Shown piece by piece: positions 1-9,464 of a DNA stretch of 64,000 nucleotides. The stretch is taken from contig NZ_CACVAD010000016.1 in the NCBI RefSeq assembly GCF_902726545.1, forward strand, positions 1-64,000, read 5' to 3'. Source of the stretch: Yersinia artesiana (GTDB lineage Bacteria; Pseudomonadota; Gammaproteobacteria; Enterobacterales; Enterobacteriaceae). Numbering within the stretch: position 1 is the first letter of the stretch; the number at the start of each line of letters is the position of its first letter. The translations under genes were made by a program, and so were the position numbers. The notes beneath the pieces were generated by a model. That model did no database searches. It saw only the letters and a list, made by a program, of their open reading frames with translations, and was not told the DNA's origin.

Positions 1-36
1 GCATATTGTTTGTCAATATCAGGATAGAGGACTGAA

Positions 37-513
37 ATGCGAAAAAAAATAATACAAATAATGTATATAAGTGTTTTTCTTAGTGTAGGGATAGGGTATG
101 TATTGGGTCGAATCTATTCATTTTATCACCCCATGAACGGCTTGGAAGGATACTGGGAAGTCAATTATGATCTTAATGATTTTAAGGAAGGCTATCATAT
201 TTGCTCAAGAGTTAGTGTTTTAGACAGAAAAATAGATGTGTCAGCAGACGTATATGACGGGAGGGATTATCTGAAGGCCAGGCGAGATATAATGTTTAAT
301 GTGCAAGATGTTAAGCAAAATATATTTATTGGTAAGGTGTTATCTCTTTCTATTGTTGATGGCAACGATTGCTATTTGAATGATTTCCTAAATACACCTT
401 ATGGCGTAAGTCATCCTGTTTTTTATCAGTTGAATGAAAATACTATTTTAATGGAACAATCACAGGGACACCCTGTTAATAGCTTACGTTTATTGACTCG
501 TACTGACACATAA
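37..513 (+). CDS. Small FidL-like membrane-anchored protein (hypothetical)
   Basis: 158 residues. One hydrophobic helix lies near the N-terminus (about residues 8-26), preceded by a basic MRKK start, which predicts a single-pass inner-membrane protein with a periplasmic domain of about 130 residues. Two cysteines (in YHICSR and NDCYLN) could form a disulfide. The size and plan recall FidL-like membrane proteins of enterobacteria, but I recognise no decisive motif, so the family call is tentative and no function is offered. A GAGGA ribosome binding site lies just ahead of the ATG. The coding sequence is strikingly AT-rich, with many ATA, AAT and TAT codons compared with the downstream genes, which suggests horizontal acquisition or relaxed selection. 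The neighbour downstream is a chemoreceptor on the same strand, about 110 bases away. Confidence 0.55.
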   Translation: MRKKIIQIMYISVFLSVGIGYVLGRIYSFYHPMNGLEGYWEVNYDLNDFKEGYHICSRVSVLDRKIDVSADVYDGRDYLKARRDIMFNVQDVKQNIFIGKVLSLSIVDGNDCYLNDFLNTPYGVSHPVFYQLNENTILMEQSQGHPVNSLRLLTRTDT

Positions 514-623
514 CTATGTCTTTTTATTGATTGAAATATGTTTGTCATCTTGGGGAGGTAATATTGCCGTATCTATCATAGCTAAGTGTAAAAAATAATG
601 CTCTCTCACGTTGGCTTTTTGTT

Positions 624-2270
624 ATGAAACTCGTTCCTGGTGTTAAATCTATAAGCTCACTTACGAATGGAAGATTTGGTATCCTGGCGGGTCTTGTTTT
701 GGTTATTAGTCTATTCTCTTTACTCCAATTATTTTCCATCGGATTTTTATCTCATATATTAGATAACACAAAAGCTAATGTTGAAAAAACACGCCATAGC
801 CATCAGCAAGAAGTATTAATGGATCGTGCAAGAATGGAGTTATTAATCGCTAGCGATAAACTCAATCGAGCAGGAATCTATTATATGGAGGATAAAGAGA
901 CCGGTTCTGAAGGTAGTTGGCAAAGTCTCTTGAGTGAAGCAACACAATCTATGCGGCAGTCACAAGAGGATTTCAGTCAGTTGTTATTGGTTTCTGCGCA
1001 CGATGATCGGCCTGAGTTCATTGCTGTGAAGGAGAGTTATCTACAGTTATATCAAGGTCTATCAGAAATTAGTCAGGGATTGGTCAAAAACAACAATATT
1101 GATGTCTTTTTTGAAGTCCCTATTCAGGGTTTTCAAAGTGATTTTACTGAAAAGTATTACCGTTATCTGCAGGAAAGCGAAAATAACCGCACGGAAATGG
1201 ATAACCAATTGCTCGCTTCTTTGTCCTCTGCAAAGCAGGCCGTTATCATTGCTTTGATTATCTTATTGTGCCTTGCATTCTCTGTTTGGTTAGGTGTGAC
1301 TCGCTGGGTCATTCGGCCGCTTAATTATCTGATTGCCCAAATTCATGTGATTGCTGCGGGGGATTTATCCCATCAGATTGAGCATAACACTTTTACCAGC
1401 CGGGAAGTTCGGCTGTTGGCGGTCAGTATATACCAGATGCAACAAGGCTTAGTTGCATTGGTTAGCCAGGTACGTGGTGGTGTCGATGTTATTCTGACTG
1501 GCGTAAATCAAATCGCCGCAGGCAGCCATCGTATTTCTGAGCAAACACAATCACAAACAGAGTCACTGGCTGCCACGACACAAAATATGTATCAACTTAC
1601 TGAACGTGTAAAACAGAATTCTAAGAGTGCTGATCAGGCGAATCAATTGGCGATTGAAGCCAAATTTATTGCCAGTCAAGGGGGAGATATGATGTCTGGC
1701 GTGGTGAATTCGATGGCTGATATTTCTGCGGGATCGCAGGAGATAGCCGAGATTATCACTTTGATTGAATCGGTAGCTTTTCAGACCAATATTTTGGCCT
1801 TAAATGCGGCAATTGAAGCTGCTCATGCTGGTCAGCACGGGCGGGGATTCTCTGTTGTTGCACGTGAAGTGGGAATATTAGCGCATCAAAGTGGTCATTC
1901 TGCTCTAAATATTAAACGCCTTATTGGTAACTCTTCAAAATCCATATCGGCAGGTGCTGATATGGTGGGGCGTTCTGGTGACAACTTACGCGCAATTATT
2001 GGAGCGGTCATAAAAGTGACTAATTTGATGGCTGAAATATCGACTGCATCACAAGAACAAAGTAAGGGTATTGAAGATATCACTGCTCGGGTAGGAATGA
2101 TTAATGACGTCACCCGACTGAATGCTGATTTAGTCGAGCAATCCACTCAAGCCTCAGAAGTGTTGCAGAAACAAATATTTCAGCTTAACCAGTCGGTGGC
2201 ACGTTTTTGTTTACCTGCCACTGTACGCCCCCCTCAACATGTTCATGAGGAGGTCGCAGTTAGTTTTTAA
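624..2270 (+). CDS. Methyl-accepting chemotaxis protein
   Basis: 548 residues, the usual length for an enterobacterial transmembrane chemoreceptor. In order: TM1 at about 18-42, a periplasmic helical sensor domain to about 205 (four-helix-bundle type, inferred), TM2 at about 206-226, a HAMP domain (starting [11 protein letters not shown]), and a cytoplasmic signalling coiled coil. The conserved hairpin tip is visible at about residues 380-410 ([19 protein letters not shown], then [11 protein letters not shown]). It should sit in a CheA/CheW array and relay ligand occupancy to the flagellar motor. The ligand cannot be read from the sequence. The C-terminus ends VAVSF and lacks the NWETF-type pentapeptide that recruits CheR and CheB, so it is probably a low-abundance receptor dependent on others for adaptation. 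No che genes are nearby. Confidence 0.93.
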   Translation: MKLVPGVKSISSLTNGRFGILAGLVLVISLFSLLQLFSIGFLSHILDNTKANVEKTRHSHQQEVLMDRARMELLIASDKLNRAGIYYMEDKETGSEGSWQSLLSEATQSMRQSQEDFSQLLLVSAHDDRPEFIAVKESYLQLYQGLSEISQGLVKNNNIDVFFEVPIQGFQSDFTEKYYRYLQESENNRTEMDNQLLASLSSAKQAVIIALIILLCLAFSVWLGVTRWVIRPLNYLIAQIHVIAAGDLSHQIEHNTFTSREVRLLAVSIYQMQQGLVALVSQVRGGVDVILTGVNQIAAGSHRISEQTQSQTESLAATTQNMYQLTERVKQNSKSADQANQLAIEAKFIASQGGDMMSGVVNSMADISAGSQEIAEIITLIESVAFQTNILALNAAIEAAHAGQHGRGFSVVAREVGILAHQSGHSALNIKRLIGNSSKSISAGADMVGRSGDNLRAIIGAVIKVTNLMAEISTASQEQSKGIEDITARVGMINDVTRLNADLVEQSTQASEVLQKQIFQLNQSVARFCLPATVRPPQHVHEEVAVSF

Positions 2271-2286
2271 TGTGCCATGACAGTTG

Positions 2287-2445
2287 TTAATAATTTGCGC
2301 CAGCCAGACGGGGTTCCATAATACTCATTCCGTCGCCGTGTAATACCAGAGTGAGCTTCGGAATATCTTGCGCAGCTTGTACCCGTGGTGCGGCGCCATA
2401 ACACCAGCCACATAAATGGATCGAAAATGTAATGTAACTTCGTGG
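2287..2445 (-). pseudogene. Possible C-terminal remnant of an unidentified gene
   Basis: The 240 bases between the chemoreceptor and the next gene contain no convincing intact gene. In one minus-strand frame, about 45 codons read open without a start codon near their beginning and end at a TAA at 2287-2289. The protein-like tail includes IPKLTLVLHGDGMSIMEPRL. A different minus-strand frame gives an ATG-started 61-codon ORF (2267-2452) with less protein-like composition. I infer a degraded gene end, but I recognise no family, and chance is possible. Confidence 0.2.
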
Positions 2446-2507
2446 CGGTCATCGTATCTTACTCTATTGTCTTTTCTGGCTAGTAAGTGACGAATAGCAT
2501 TAGCCGT

Positions 2508-3395
2508 TTACTGCGGCCATTTCATTTCGTTTTTAAGTACCTTGGCACTTAATTCCAAACTGGATTCATCTTTCAGTTCGGGGTAATGTTTTTTCATTGC
2601 TGTTATCAGTTCAACTGAGTCTTTTGCTTTGGGAATTTCTGTATTTAACGTGGTTAAATAGTTTTGAGTAAATGTCACTGATTCCAATGTTTGTGGTGCG
2701 TTATCAAGATAATGTCCCGGAACCACTATAATGGGTTTTAATGCTTTGATTTTTCCCAGTGTCGTCAGCCAATTCTGGCGAGACTCAGGAGTTTGAGTAT
2801 CGGCGACCCATAAATGAATATTGCCTGAGACCGCAACACCGCCGACTACTGCTTTTAATGACGGGATCCAGACAAATGTCTTTTCTGGTGATGGTCCATC
2901 TAAGCCTTCGACGTTAATTTCCTGCCCATCAACAGTAAAGCTTTTGCCTTGCAATTCTTGTGGAACAATGACTTGTGTTGGAGCATTCTCTTTGAGAATA
3001 GGGCCCCAATAAGCCATTTTCCCCTCTTTAGTGGCCTTAATTTCTTCAATAGTCTGCGGTGTGGCGATCACTTTAGCTTGTGGGAATGCTTGGGCAATGA
3101 CATCAAGGCCGAAATAGAAATCAGGATCTGCCTGGCTGATATAAATAGTGGTCAGCTTTTTGCCACTTTGCTTAATTTTCTTCACTAGCGCTTCAGCATC
3201 ATTGCGCTGAAATTGCGCATCAATCAGAGCCACTTCTGTTTTACCGCTAATAATTTCAGATGATACCGGGAAGATACTTTTTTCTCCGGGATTATAGACT
3301 TCCATTTTTAGCTGTTCAGCGGCATGAGCTGTTGAGACAGCAGCGAAAGTTGTCAGGCCCGCAAAGGCCATTTGTAATAGTGTTTTATTTAACAT
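2508..3395 (-). CDS. Periplasmic metallo-beta-lactamase-fold protein with an altered metal site
   Basis: 295 residues from the ATG at 3395, preferred because AGGA lies just upstream and a clean Sec signal peptide follows (MLNKTLLQMAFAGLTTFAAV, cleaved after AHA). A GTG start at 3416 would add seven residues. The mature part aligns in outline with MBL-fold hydrolases: the strand YISQADPDFYFGLDVIA occupies the place of the HxHxDH loop, a His lies in SGNIHLWVAD, and the late VVPGHYLD motif is present. The first histidines of the zinc motif are missing, so classic di-zinc hydrolase chemistry is doubtful. The substrate is unknown. It is transcribed divergently from an adjacent LysR regulator, which probably controls it. 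Confidence 0.75.
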   Translation of the reverse strand: MLNKTLLQMAFAGLTTFAAVSTAHAAEQLKMEVYNPGEKSIFPVSSEIISGKTEVALIDAQFQRNDAEALVKKIKQSGKKLTTIYISQADPDFYFGLDVIAQAFPQAKVIATPQTIEEIKATKEGKMAYWGPILKENAPTQVIVPQELQGKSFTVDGQEINVEGLDGPSPEKTFVWIPSLKAVVGGVAVSGNIHLWVADTQTPESRQNWLTTLGKIKALKPIIVVPGHYLDNAPQTLESVTFTQNYLTTLNTEIPKAKDSVELITAMKKHYPELKDESSLELSAKVLKNEMKWPQ

Positions 3396-3502
3396 GTTTG
3401 TATTCCTGAGAGTCACTGGGGGATGGGCTAGATAATAGATTGCTTATATCGATAGAAAAACTCGATAATGGACAATTATTTGTTGCTTAAATCGAGCTAA
3501 TT

Positions 3503-4399
3503 ATGGATAGAATTACCGCAGCAGAGGTATTCGTCACCATTGTTGAGCGGGGCAGTATGATTGCCGCTGCAGAGGCTTTGGAGATGTCGCGGGCTATGGT
3601 GACACGCTATTTGGCTGAGATGGAGCAGTGGGCAGGCGCTCGTTTGTTACACCGGACAACCCGTAAGTTAAGTTTAACTCATGCGGGGGAAGCGACCCTG
3701 GCGCGTTGTCGGCATATGCTTGAATTTGCTAAGGACATGGATTTAGTCGAGGGGCAAGAAAATGAAGAACTGCGCGGTTTATTGCGGATCAGTTGCTCTC
3801 AATCCCTTGGACAAAGTGCATTAGTTATTGCTGTTAGTGAGTATTTACGCCGTCATCCACAAGTGGCAGTGGATTTGCAGATGAATAACCGAGCTGTCAA
3901 TCTGGTGGAAGAGCGTATTGATTTAGCGCTGCGTATTACCAATGATTTAGATCCAAACTTAATCGCTCGTCCGCTATCTATCTGCCATTCCGTTGTTTGT
4001 GCTTCTCCGGGTTACCTTTCCGCCAAAGGAACGCCGAAAACCCCAGCTGATTTGGCCGTCCACAACTGCCTGACATACTCTTATTTTGGCAAAAGTTTAT
4101 GGCATTTTGACCAACAAGGCGTCAAATCATCAGTTGCGGTAGGCGGAAATCTCAGTGCCAATGAGTCAGTGGTGTTACTCAGCGGAGCATTAGAAGGGGC
4201 GGGAATCACCTTGCAGCCTGGTTACTCTGCCGCGCCGTATATTGCCAGTGGTGAGTTAATCAAGCTATTACCCGATTATCAGCCTCAAGAGATGGGAATT
4301 TACGGTATCTATACTTCACGTCGGCAAATGCCAGCCACATTAAGGTCGATGTTGGACTTTCTGGTGGAGTGGTTTACTACCCACCCACTGCCGACTTGA
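3503..4399 (+). CDS. LysR-family transcriptional regulator
   Basis: 298 residues. An N-terminal winged helix-turn-helix (MDRITAAEVFVTIVERGSM, then AAEALEMSRAMVTRYLAEME) is followed by a periplasmic-binding-like effector domain from about residue 90. The length is typical of the family. It is divergent from the periplasmic MBL-fold gene across about 107 bases, the standard arrangement for a LysR regulator and its target, so control of that gene is inferred. The last codons and the TGA stop lie inside a 32-bp sequence that is repeated 120 bases downstream, so the present C-terminus (HPLPT) may have been set by arrival of that repeat. Confidence 0.88.
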   Translation: MDRITAAEVFVTIVERGSMIAAAEALEMSRAMVTRYLAEMEQWAGARLLHRTTRKLSLTHAGEATLARCRHMLEFAKDMDLVEGQENEELRGLLRISCSQSLGQSALVIAVSEYLRRHPQVAVDLQMNNRAVNLVEERIDLALRITNDLDPNLIARPLSICHSVVCASPGYLSAKGTPKTPADLAVHNCLTYSYFGKSLWHFDQQGVKSSVAVGGNLSANESVVLLSGALEGAGITLQPGYSAAPYIASGELIKLLPDYQPQEMGIYGIYTSRRQMPATLRSMLDFLVEWFTTHPLPT

Positions 4400-4539
4400 A
4401 ACCGCAGCGGTGTTAGCTGCATTCACTCACCCGAATCACTGACTTGAGTCAGCTCATCGGGATTCGTTTATTTGCTGCCTTGCTGCGCCTCCAATTAGTT
4501 TGTGGGCCTGCCGGCTTGAAACCGCAGCGGTGTTAGCTG
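4388..4539. repeat. ERIC-like element in truncated tandem
   Basis: A 32-bp sequence at 4388-4419 recurs at 4508-4539 with one mismatch (core CTTGAAACCGCAGCGGTG), 120 bases apart. The intervening DNA has the ERIC central palindrome plan: ACCCGAATCACTGAC, then GTCAGCTCATCGGGAT, closely resembling the full ERIC copies elsewhere in this window. It looks like one variant ERIC unit followed by the first 32 bases of a second copy. The rest of the gap to 4872 is AT-rich, with no gene I can support. Confidence 0.65.
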
Positions 4540-4871
4540 AGCGGTTACATTCTCAAACATATTTTTATTATTGGCACAGAGCTTAAATTATTTTAAATTT
4601 CATTTAGTTATCAATGAATAGAGAGATATATTACTTATCATGCTATTTATAACTCTGTTCATTACTGGTTATTATTCCTTAACTCATGCTATTTCTATCT
4701 GTACCCGTCACCTGGCATTCGATTGGGTATACAAATTAAATAATTATAAATAATAGGGTTATTGCGGCTTTATCCGGCAATTCGGCCCTCATCTACCTTT
4801 TCTATTCACTACAACATACCGGTTAATTAATCATTTACCGGCAACATTTTGATCTGCCTGGGAGCTTTATT

Positions 4872-6032
4872 ATGCCTGTTGCGCTACTGGCATTAGCACT
4901 AAGTGCTTTTGCTATTGGAACCACTGAATTTGTCATTATGGGGCTGCTGCCTCAGGTGGCGGGTGATCTGCACATTTCGATTCCAACGGCAGGTTGGTTA
5001 ATCAGTGGTTATGCATTGGGAGTGGCTATCGGCGCGCCTATCATGGCTGTCCTGACCGCTAAATTGCCGCGCAAAAAGACATTGTTGTTATTAATGGTGA
5101 TTTTTATCATTGGTAACCTGATGTGTGCATTGGCATACAGTTATGATTTCCTGATGTTATCCAGGGTTATTACCGCACTGAGCCATGGGGCCTTTTTTGG
5201 TATTGGTGCCGTGGTTGCTTCTAATTTGGTGGCCCCTAACAGGCGGGCATCCGCAGTGGCTCTAATGTTCACCGGCCTGACACTCGCCAATGTGCTGGGG
5301 GTTCCCTTGGGAACGGCGTTGGGGCAAGCTTTCGGCTGGCGCTCGACCTTCTGGGTGGTGTCGGTCATCGGTTTATTCTCACTGGCAGCACTTTACCGCA
5401 AGTTGCCTTCTTCTCAGGAGGAAGCCCCAACCGAGTTACGTAAGGAGATTGCTGCGCTGCGCGGAGGGGGGATCTGGTTATCTTTGCTGATGACGGTCTT
5501 TTTTGCCGCGGCGATGTTTGCCCTGTTTACTTATATCGCCCCAATTCTGACTGAAGTGACTCAGGTTTCTGAGCATGGCATCAGTTGGACCTTGTTGTTG
5601 ATGGGCGTGGGCCTGACATTGGGCAATATTGTGGGTGGGCGGTTGGCGGACTGGCGTTTATCCGTGAGTCTGACGATGACTTTCTTACTCATCGCGATAT
5701 TTTCCGCTCTATTTAGTTGGACAAGTTACTCATTACTGGCCGCGGAAGTGACACTCTTCTTGTGGTCTGCTGCGGCATTTTCAGCCGTGCCTGCCTTGCA
5801 AATTAATGTGGTCGCTTACGGTAAAAAAGCCCCTAATCTGGTCTCAACACTGAATATTGCGGCCTTTAACGTTGGCAATGCCTTAGGCGCGTGGGTCGGA
5901 GGTGTGGTGATTGCCAAAGGATTGGGATTGACCGTCGTCCCGCTGGCCGCCGCAGCACTGGCGGTTGTTGGTTTGCTGCTATGCCTGTTTACGTTTTCCC
6001 GCGCGCGCGCCGGTAAGATCAGCGCGGTTTAA
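4872..6032 (+). CDS. MFS transporter, DHA1 drug/sugar efflux family (YdhP/AraJ-like)
   Basis: 386 residues with about twelve hydrophobic segments. The N-terminal signature AIGTTEFVIMGLLPQVAG and the loop AKLPRKKTLL after TM2 are typical of the proton-coupled DHA1 exporters close to E. coli YdhP and AraJ. It should be an inner-membrane antiporter exporting sugars or drugs; the substrate is not predictable. The start is supported by GGGAG eight bases upstream. The gene stands alone, convergent with lysR: their stop codons overlap by four bases inside the TTTAATTAAG sequence. In E. coli no such gene adjoins lysR, so this is a lineage-specific neighbour. Confidence 0.9.
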   Translation: MPVALLALALSAFAIGTTEFVIMGLLPQVAGDLHISIPTAGWLISGYALGVAIGAPIMAVLTAKLPRKKTLLLLMVIFIIGNLMCALAYSYDFLMLSRVITALSHGAFFGIGAVVASNLVAPNRRASAVALMFTGLTLANVLGVPLGTALGQAFGWRSTFWVVSVIGLFSLAALYRKLPSSQEEAPTELRKEIAALRGGGIWLSLLMTVFFAAAMFALFTYIAPILTEVTQVSEHGISWTLLLMGVGLTLGNIVGGRLADWRLSVSLTMTFLLIAIFSALFSWTSYSLLAAEVTLFLWSAAAFSAVPALQINVVAYGKKAPNLVSTLNIAAFNVGNALGAWVGGVVIAKGLGLTVVPLAAAALAVVGLLLCLFTFSRARAGKISAV

Positions 6033-6982
6033 TTAAGAGATGAACACTGTTGGGCAATCACCGTCGCCAGACGTTGTTGGAAGGTGATTGCCTGCTGTTT
6101 TAAATGCTCGATAAAGGTATCGACCAGGCTGGATGATGGGCGATGTATCGGTTGTATCAAGCTGATAGTAAAAGGAATATCAACACTAAATGGCCGAATG
6201 CAAACACCTTCATTGACTCCAGCACCAATATAATCCAGAGCGGTTAATGGATTAACAATAGAAACCCCCACCCCTTCTCGCACCATGGCACAAACTGAAG
6301 CTGCGCTGTGAGTTTCCAAAACTAATCTTCGATTAATGCCTTGTTCAGTAAAGAGATTATCCAATAACTGTCGGTAACTGTCGGTGACTGACAGGCTGAT
6401 AAAGTTCTCGCCCTGAAAATCTTGCGGAGTCAGTACGGCTTTTTCCTGCAAGGGGTGGCCACTGGGTAATACGCAAACTTCATTTACGGTCATCAGCGCA
6501 TGGCGCACCGTGCCCGCCGGGGTTTGCGTATTCTCAGTCAAGCCGAGGTCGTGCCGCTGGGCCGAAAGCCATTCCTCTAATAAAGGTGATTCTTGCGGGA
6601 TAACGCTCAGACTAACTTCCGGATAGCGGTCAATAAAAGGTTTACACACCGCTGGAAGCAATGACTGAGAAAACACTGGCAGGCAGGCAATAGAAAGCTG
6701 CGCATGCTGGAATTGGCGTATCCCTTCGGCAGCCTGTTTAATACGATCAAGCCCATAATAGGAGCGCTGAACCTCTTCAAATAAGCGCAGACCTTGCACT
6801 GTGGGGTATAGCCGCCCGCGCACGCGTTCAAACAATTTTAATTGGACTAATTGCTCAAAACGAGCCAATTCGCGGCTGACGGTAGGTTGTGATGTTTGGA
6901 GTAATAACGCGGCTTCAGTCAGATTACCGGTAGTCATAACACCATGAAAAATCTCTATTTGTCGTAGGGAAATAGTGGGCAT
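6029..6982 (-). CDS. lysR: LysR, transcriptional activator of lysA
   Basis: 317 residues from the ATG at 6982, where MPTISLRQIEIFHGVMTTG matches the start of E. coli LysR. Upstream in-frame codons are unlikely to be translated. The HTH is LTEAALLLQTSQPTVSRELA, and the effector domain carries the conserved FERVRGRLYPTVQGLRLFEE and RPSSSLVDTFI segments. In E. coli, LysR activates lysA when diaminopimelate is present and represses under lysine. It is divergent from lysA across 164 bases, as in E. coli, so the shared promoter region should hold its operator, although I did not identify a clear site. Confidence 0.95.
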   Translation of the reverse strand: MPTISLRQIEIFHGVMTTGNLTEAALLLQTSQPTVSRELARFEQLVQLKLFERVRGRLYPTVQGLRLFEEVQRSYYGLDRIKQAAEGIRQFQHAQLSIACLPVFSQSLLPAVCKPFIDRYPEVSLSVIPQESPLLEEWLSAQRHDLGLTENTQTPAGTVRHALMTVNEVCVLPSGHPLQEKAVLTPQDFQGENFISLSVTDSYRQLLDNLFTEQGINRRLVLETHSAASVCAMVREGVGVSIVNPLTALDYIGAGVNEGVCIRPFSVDIPFTISLIQPIHRPSSSLVDTFIEHLKQQAITFQQRLATVIAQQCSSLN

Positions 6983-7146
6983 GACAGCTCTCCTGCGGTG
7001 GTGACTGTTTAATCTAACCCATATCATAAATGAATAGACTAAGGGTAAATAGATATTTTCTTCACACCCACGATGTTGTTAATAATAACCCATCAGCGAA
7101 ATCCTTATTTTCGCCCCGTATATTGACCCAATTATTAGGAAGACCT

Positions 7147-8409
7147 ATGCCGCGCGCCCTTAACGACACTTCTTCGGCACTGACCGCCCAAAACCTGATT
7201 ACCTTACCCGAACGTTTTGGTTGCCCGGTATGGGCTTATGATGGCGAAATTATCACTCAAAAAATCAATCAATTGCGTCATTTTGATGTGATTCGATTTG
7301 CCCAGAAAGCCTGCTCGAATATTCATATTTTGCGCTTGATGCATGAGCAAGGTGTGAAAGTTGACTCGGTATCTCTGGGGGAAATTGAGCGCGCGTTGCA
7401 GGCTGGTTTTCAACCGGGGCAAGAACCTGCTGAGATTGTCTTTACTGCCGATTTGCTGGATCAGGCTACCTTACTGCGGGTGACGGAATTAAACATTCCG
7501 GTTAATGCGGGTTCCATTGATATGCTCGATCAACTGGGGCAGCATGCGCCCGGTCACCCGGTTTGGTTGCGGGTTAATCCAGGTTTCGGTCACGGACATA
7601 GTCAGAAAACCAATACCGGCGGTGAAAACAGCAAACACGGTATTTGGCATGAGGACTTGCCGCAAGCCATTGCGAAAATTCAACAATATGGATTAACCCT
7701 GGTGGGGATACATATGCATATTGGTTCCGGTGTTGATTATCAGCATTTGGAACAAGTGTGTGATGCCATGGTGCAGCAGGTGATTGCGCTAGGGCAGGAT
7801 ATCAGTGCTATTTCCGCCGGCGGTGGGTTATCAATCCCCTATCAATCTGGCGATGATGAGATTGATACCGAGCATTATTACGGCTTATGGAACAGCGCGC
7901 GCGAGCGGATTGCCGCGCATTTAGGTCATCCCGTCAATCTTGAAATTGAACCCGGTCGCTTCCTGGTTGCTGAAGCTGGAGTGTTAATCGCGCAGGTTCG
8001 GGCGGTGAAAAATATGGGGCGTCGGCACTATGTCTTGGTGGATGCGGGCTTCAATGATTTGATGCGACCAGCCATGTATGGCAGTTACCACCATATTTCA
8101 GTATTACCAGCTGACGGGCGCTCACTTGCCAACCAACCGCTGATTGATACTGTGGTTGCTGGCCCGCTTTGCGAATCGGGGGATGTGTTTACTCAGGAAG
8201 CGGGGGGCGGGCTAGAGACTCGTAAATTGCCCGCCGCCAACATTGGCGATTATCTGGTATTCCATGACACCGGGGCCTATGGTGCTTCAATGTCTTCAAA
8301 CTACAATAGCCGGCCATTATTGCCAGAAGTCTTGTTTGAACAGGGGCAGCCGCGGTTAATCCGCCGCCGCCAAACCATTGCAGAACTTATTGCGTTAGAA
8401 TTGATTTAA
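7147..8409 (+). CDS. lysA: Diaminopimelate decarboxylase
   Basis: 420 residues from the ATG at 7147 (MPRALNDTSSALTAQNL), the length of E. coli LysA. A longer in-frame reading from 7030 would add 39 unsupported residues, and GGAAGA precedes 7147. The enzyme decarboxylates meso-diaminopimelate to L-lysine with pyridoxal phosphate, the last step of lysine synthesis, in the cytoplasm. The PLP lysine is Lys54 in FAQKACSNIHIL. The glycine-rich phosphate-binding motif SAGGGLSIPY and the catalytic CESGDVF near the C-terminus are intact. Divergent lysR is its expected activator. It converges on galR with only 18 bases between. Confidence 0.97.
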   Translation: MPRALNDTSSALTAQNLITLPERFGCPVWAYDGEIITQKINQLRHFDVIRFAQKACSNIHILRLMHEQGVKVDSVSLGEIERALQAGFQPGQEPAEIVFTADLLDQATLLRVTELNIPVNAGSIDMLDQLGQHAPGHPVWLRVNPGFGHGHSQKTNTGGENSKHGIWHEDLPQAIAKIQQYGLTLVGIHMHIGSGVDYQHLEQVCDAMVQQVIALGQDISAISAGGGLSIPYQSGDDEIDTEHYYGLWNSARERIAAHLGHPVNLEIEPGRFLVAEAGVLIAQVRAVKNMGRRHYVLVDAGFNDLMRPAMYGSYHHISVLPADGRSLANQPLIDTVVAGPLCESGDVFTQEAGGGLETRKLPAANIGDYLVFHDTGAYGASMSSNYNSRPLLPEVLFEQGQPRLIRRRQTIAELIALELI

Positions 8410-8427
8410 TCATAGTGAGCCAGCATC

Positions 8428-9444
8428 TCAATCATCAACCGATGCTTGCGGGCTGGCGACCGAATGGCGACGCACCAGTGTTGGGCTGAACATATTGGTG
8501 GTTTCAGGAAGTGGCGTGTTATTGGCTAGCGCCAGTGCTAATTCTGCGGCCTGTGTTGCCATCGCCACGACGGGATAGCGAATGGTGGTCAGCCGCGGGC
8601 GCAGATAACGGGAGATCAACACATCGTCAAAACCGATCAGTGAGATCTCTTGTGGCACTTCAATACTGTTATCGCTGAGCACAGACAATGCCCCTGCAGC
8701 CATCGAGTCGTTATAACAAGTGACCGCAGTGAAGTTTCGGCCACGACCAAGTAAGTCGGTCATGGCTTGTTCACCGCCGATTTCATCCGGCGTACCGTAG
8801 GAAATTAAACGGTCATCAACCGCAATACCAAACTCTTCCAGAGCATCCAGATAACCTTGCAGACGATCAGTGGCATCAGAAATTTGATGATTGGAGCAAA
8901 TAATCGCTATTCGTTTATGCCCTTGCTGAATCAGATGACGGGTTGCCAGCCAGGCACCATAACGATCATCCAACGCCACACAGCGGGTTTCAAAACCGGG
9001 GAGGGTGCGGTTAATCAATACCATGCCAGGGATTTGCTGCATTAATGACGTCAATTCTTCATCAGATAATTTTTTGGCATGAACCACCAGTGCGGCACAG
9101 CGATGGCGAATTAATTGTTCGATAGCCTGACGCTCTTTTTCTGCATCATGGTAACCGTTTCCAATCAATAGAAAATTACCGGTGGCATAAGCCACTTGCT
9201 CTACCGCTTTGACCATAGAACCAAAGAAGGGATCTGATACATCAGAAACAATCATACCGACGGTTTCTGTGGATTGCTGCGCTAGCGCCCGCGCATTGGC
9301 ATTCGGGTGATATTGCAACTGCTCCATGGCGCTGCATACCGCCTTTCTTGATGTTTCACTGGCCTTGGGCGAATTATTGATAACACGAGATACCGTAGCG
9401 ACGGAAACACCCGCCAACTTGGCAACATCCTTAATAGTGGCCAT
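8428..9444 (-). CDS. galR: Galactose operon repressor GalR
   Basis: 338 residues, a LacI-family repressor nearly colinear with E. coli GalR. The LacI-type HTH is IKDVAKLAGVSVATVSRVIN at residues 3-22, followed by a hinge (HPNANARALAQQ) and a periplasmic-binding-like sugar domain with the C-terminal SPTLVRRHSVA. It represses galactose transport and catabolism genes until galactose binds. The lysA-galR neighbourhood is as in E. coli. A GalR-type operator lies 20-36 bases upstream of its start, which suggests autoregulation. Confidence 0.96.
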   Translation of the reverse strand: MATIKDVAKLAGVSVATVSRVINNSPKASETSRKAVCSAMEQLQYHPNANARALAQQSTETVGMIVSDVSDPFFGSMVKAVEQVAYATGNFLLIGNGYHDAEKERQAIEQLIRHRCAALVVHAKKLSDEELTSLMQQIPGMVLINRTLPGFETRCVALDDRYGAWLATRHLIQQGHKRIAIICSNHQISDATDRLQGYLDALEEFGIAVDDRLISYGTPDEIGGEQAMTDLLGRGRNFTAVTCYNDSMAAGALSVLSDNSIEVPQEISLIGFDDVLISRYLRPRLTTIRYPVVAMATQAAELALALANNTPLPETTNMFSPTLVRRHSVASPQASVDD

Positions 9445-9464
9445 TTTTCTTCCAGAGATTTTCA

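Noticed and set aside
4640-4753. 37-codon hydrophobic small ORF in the LysR-MFS gap
   Set aside because: It has no proper ribosome binding site, and its AT-rich surroundings make chance frames common.
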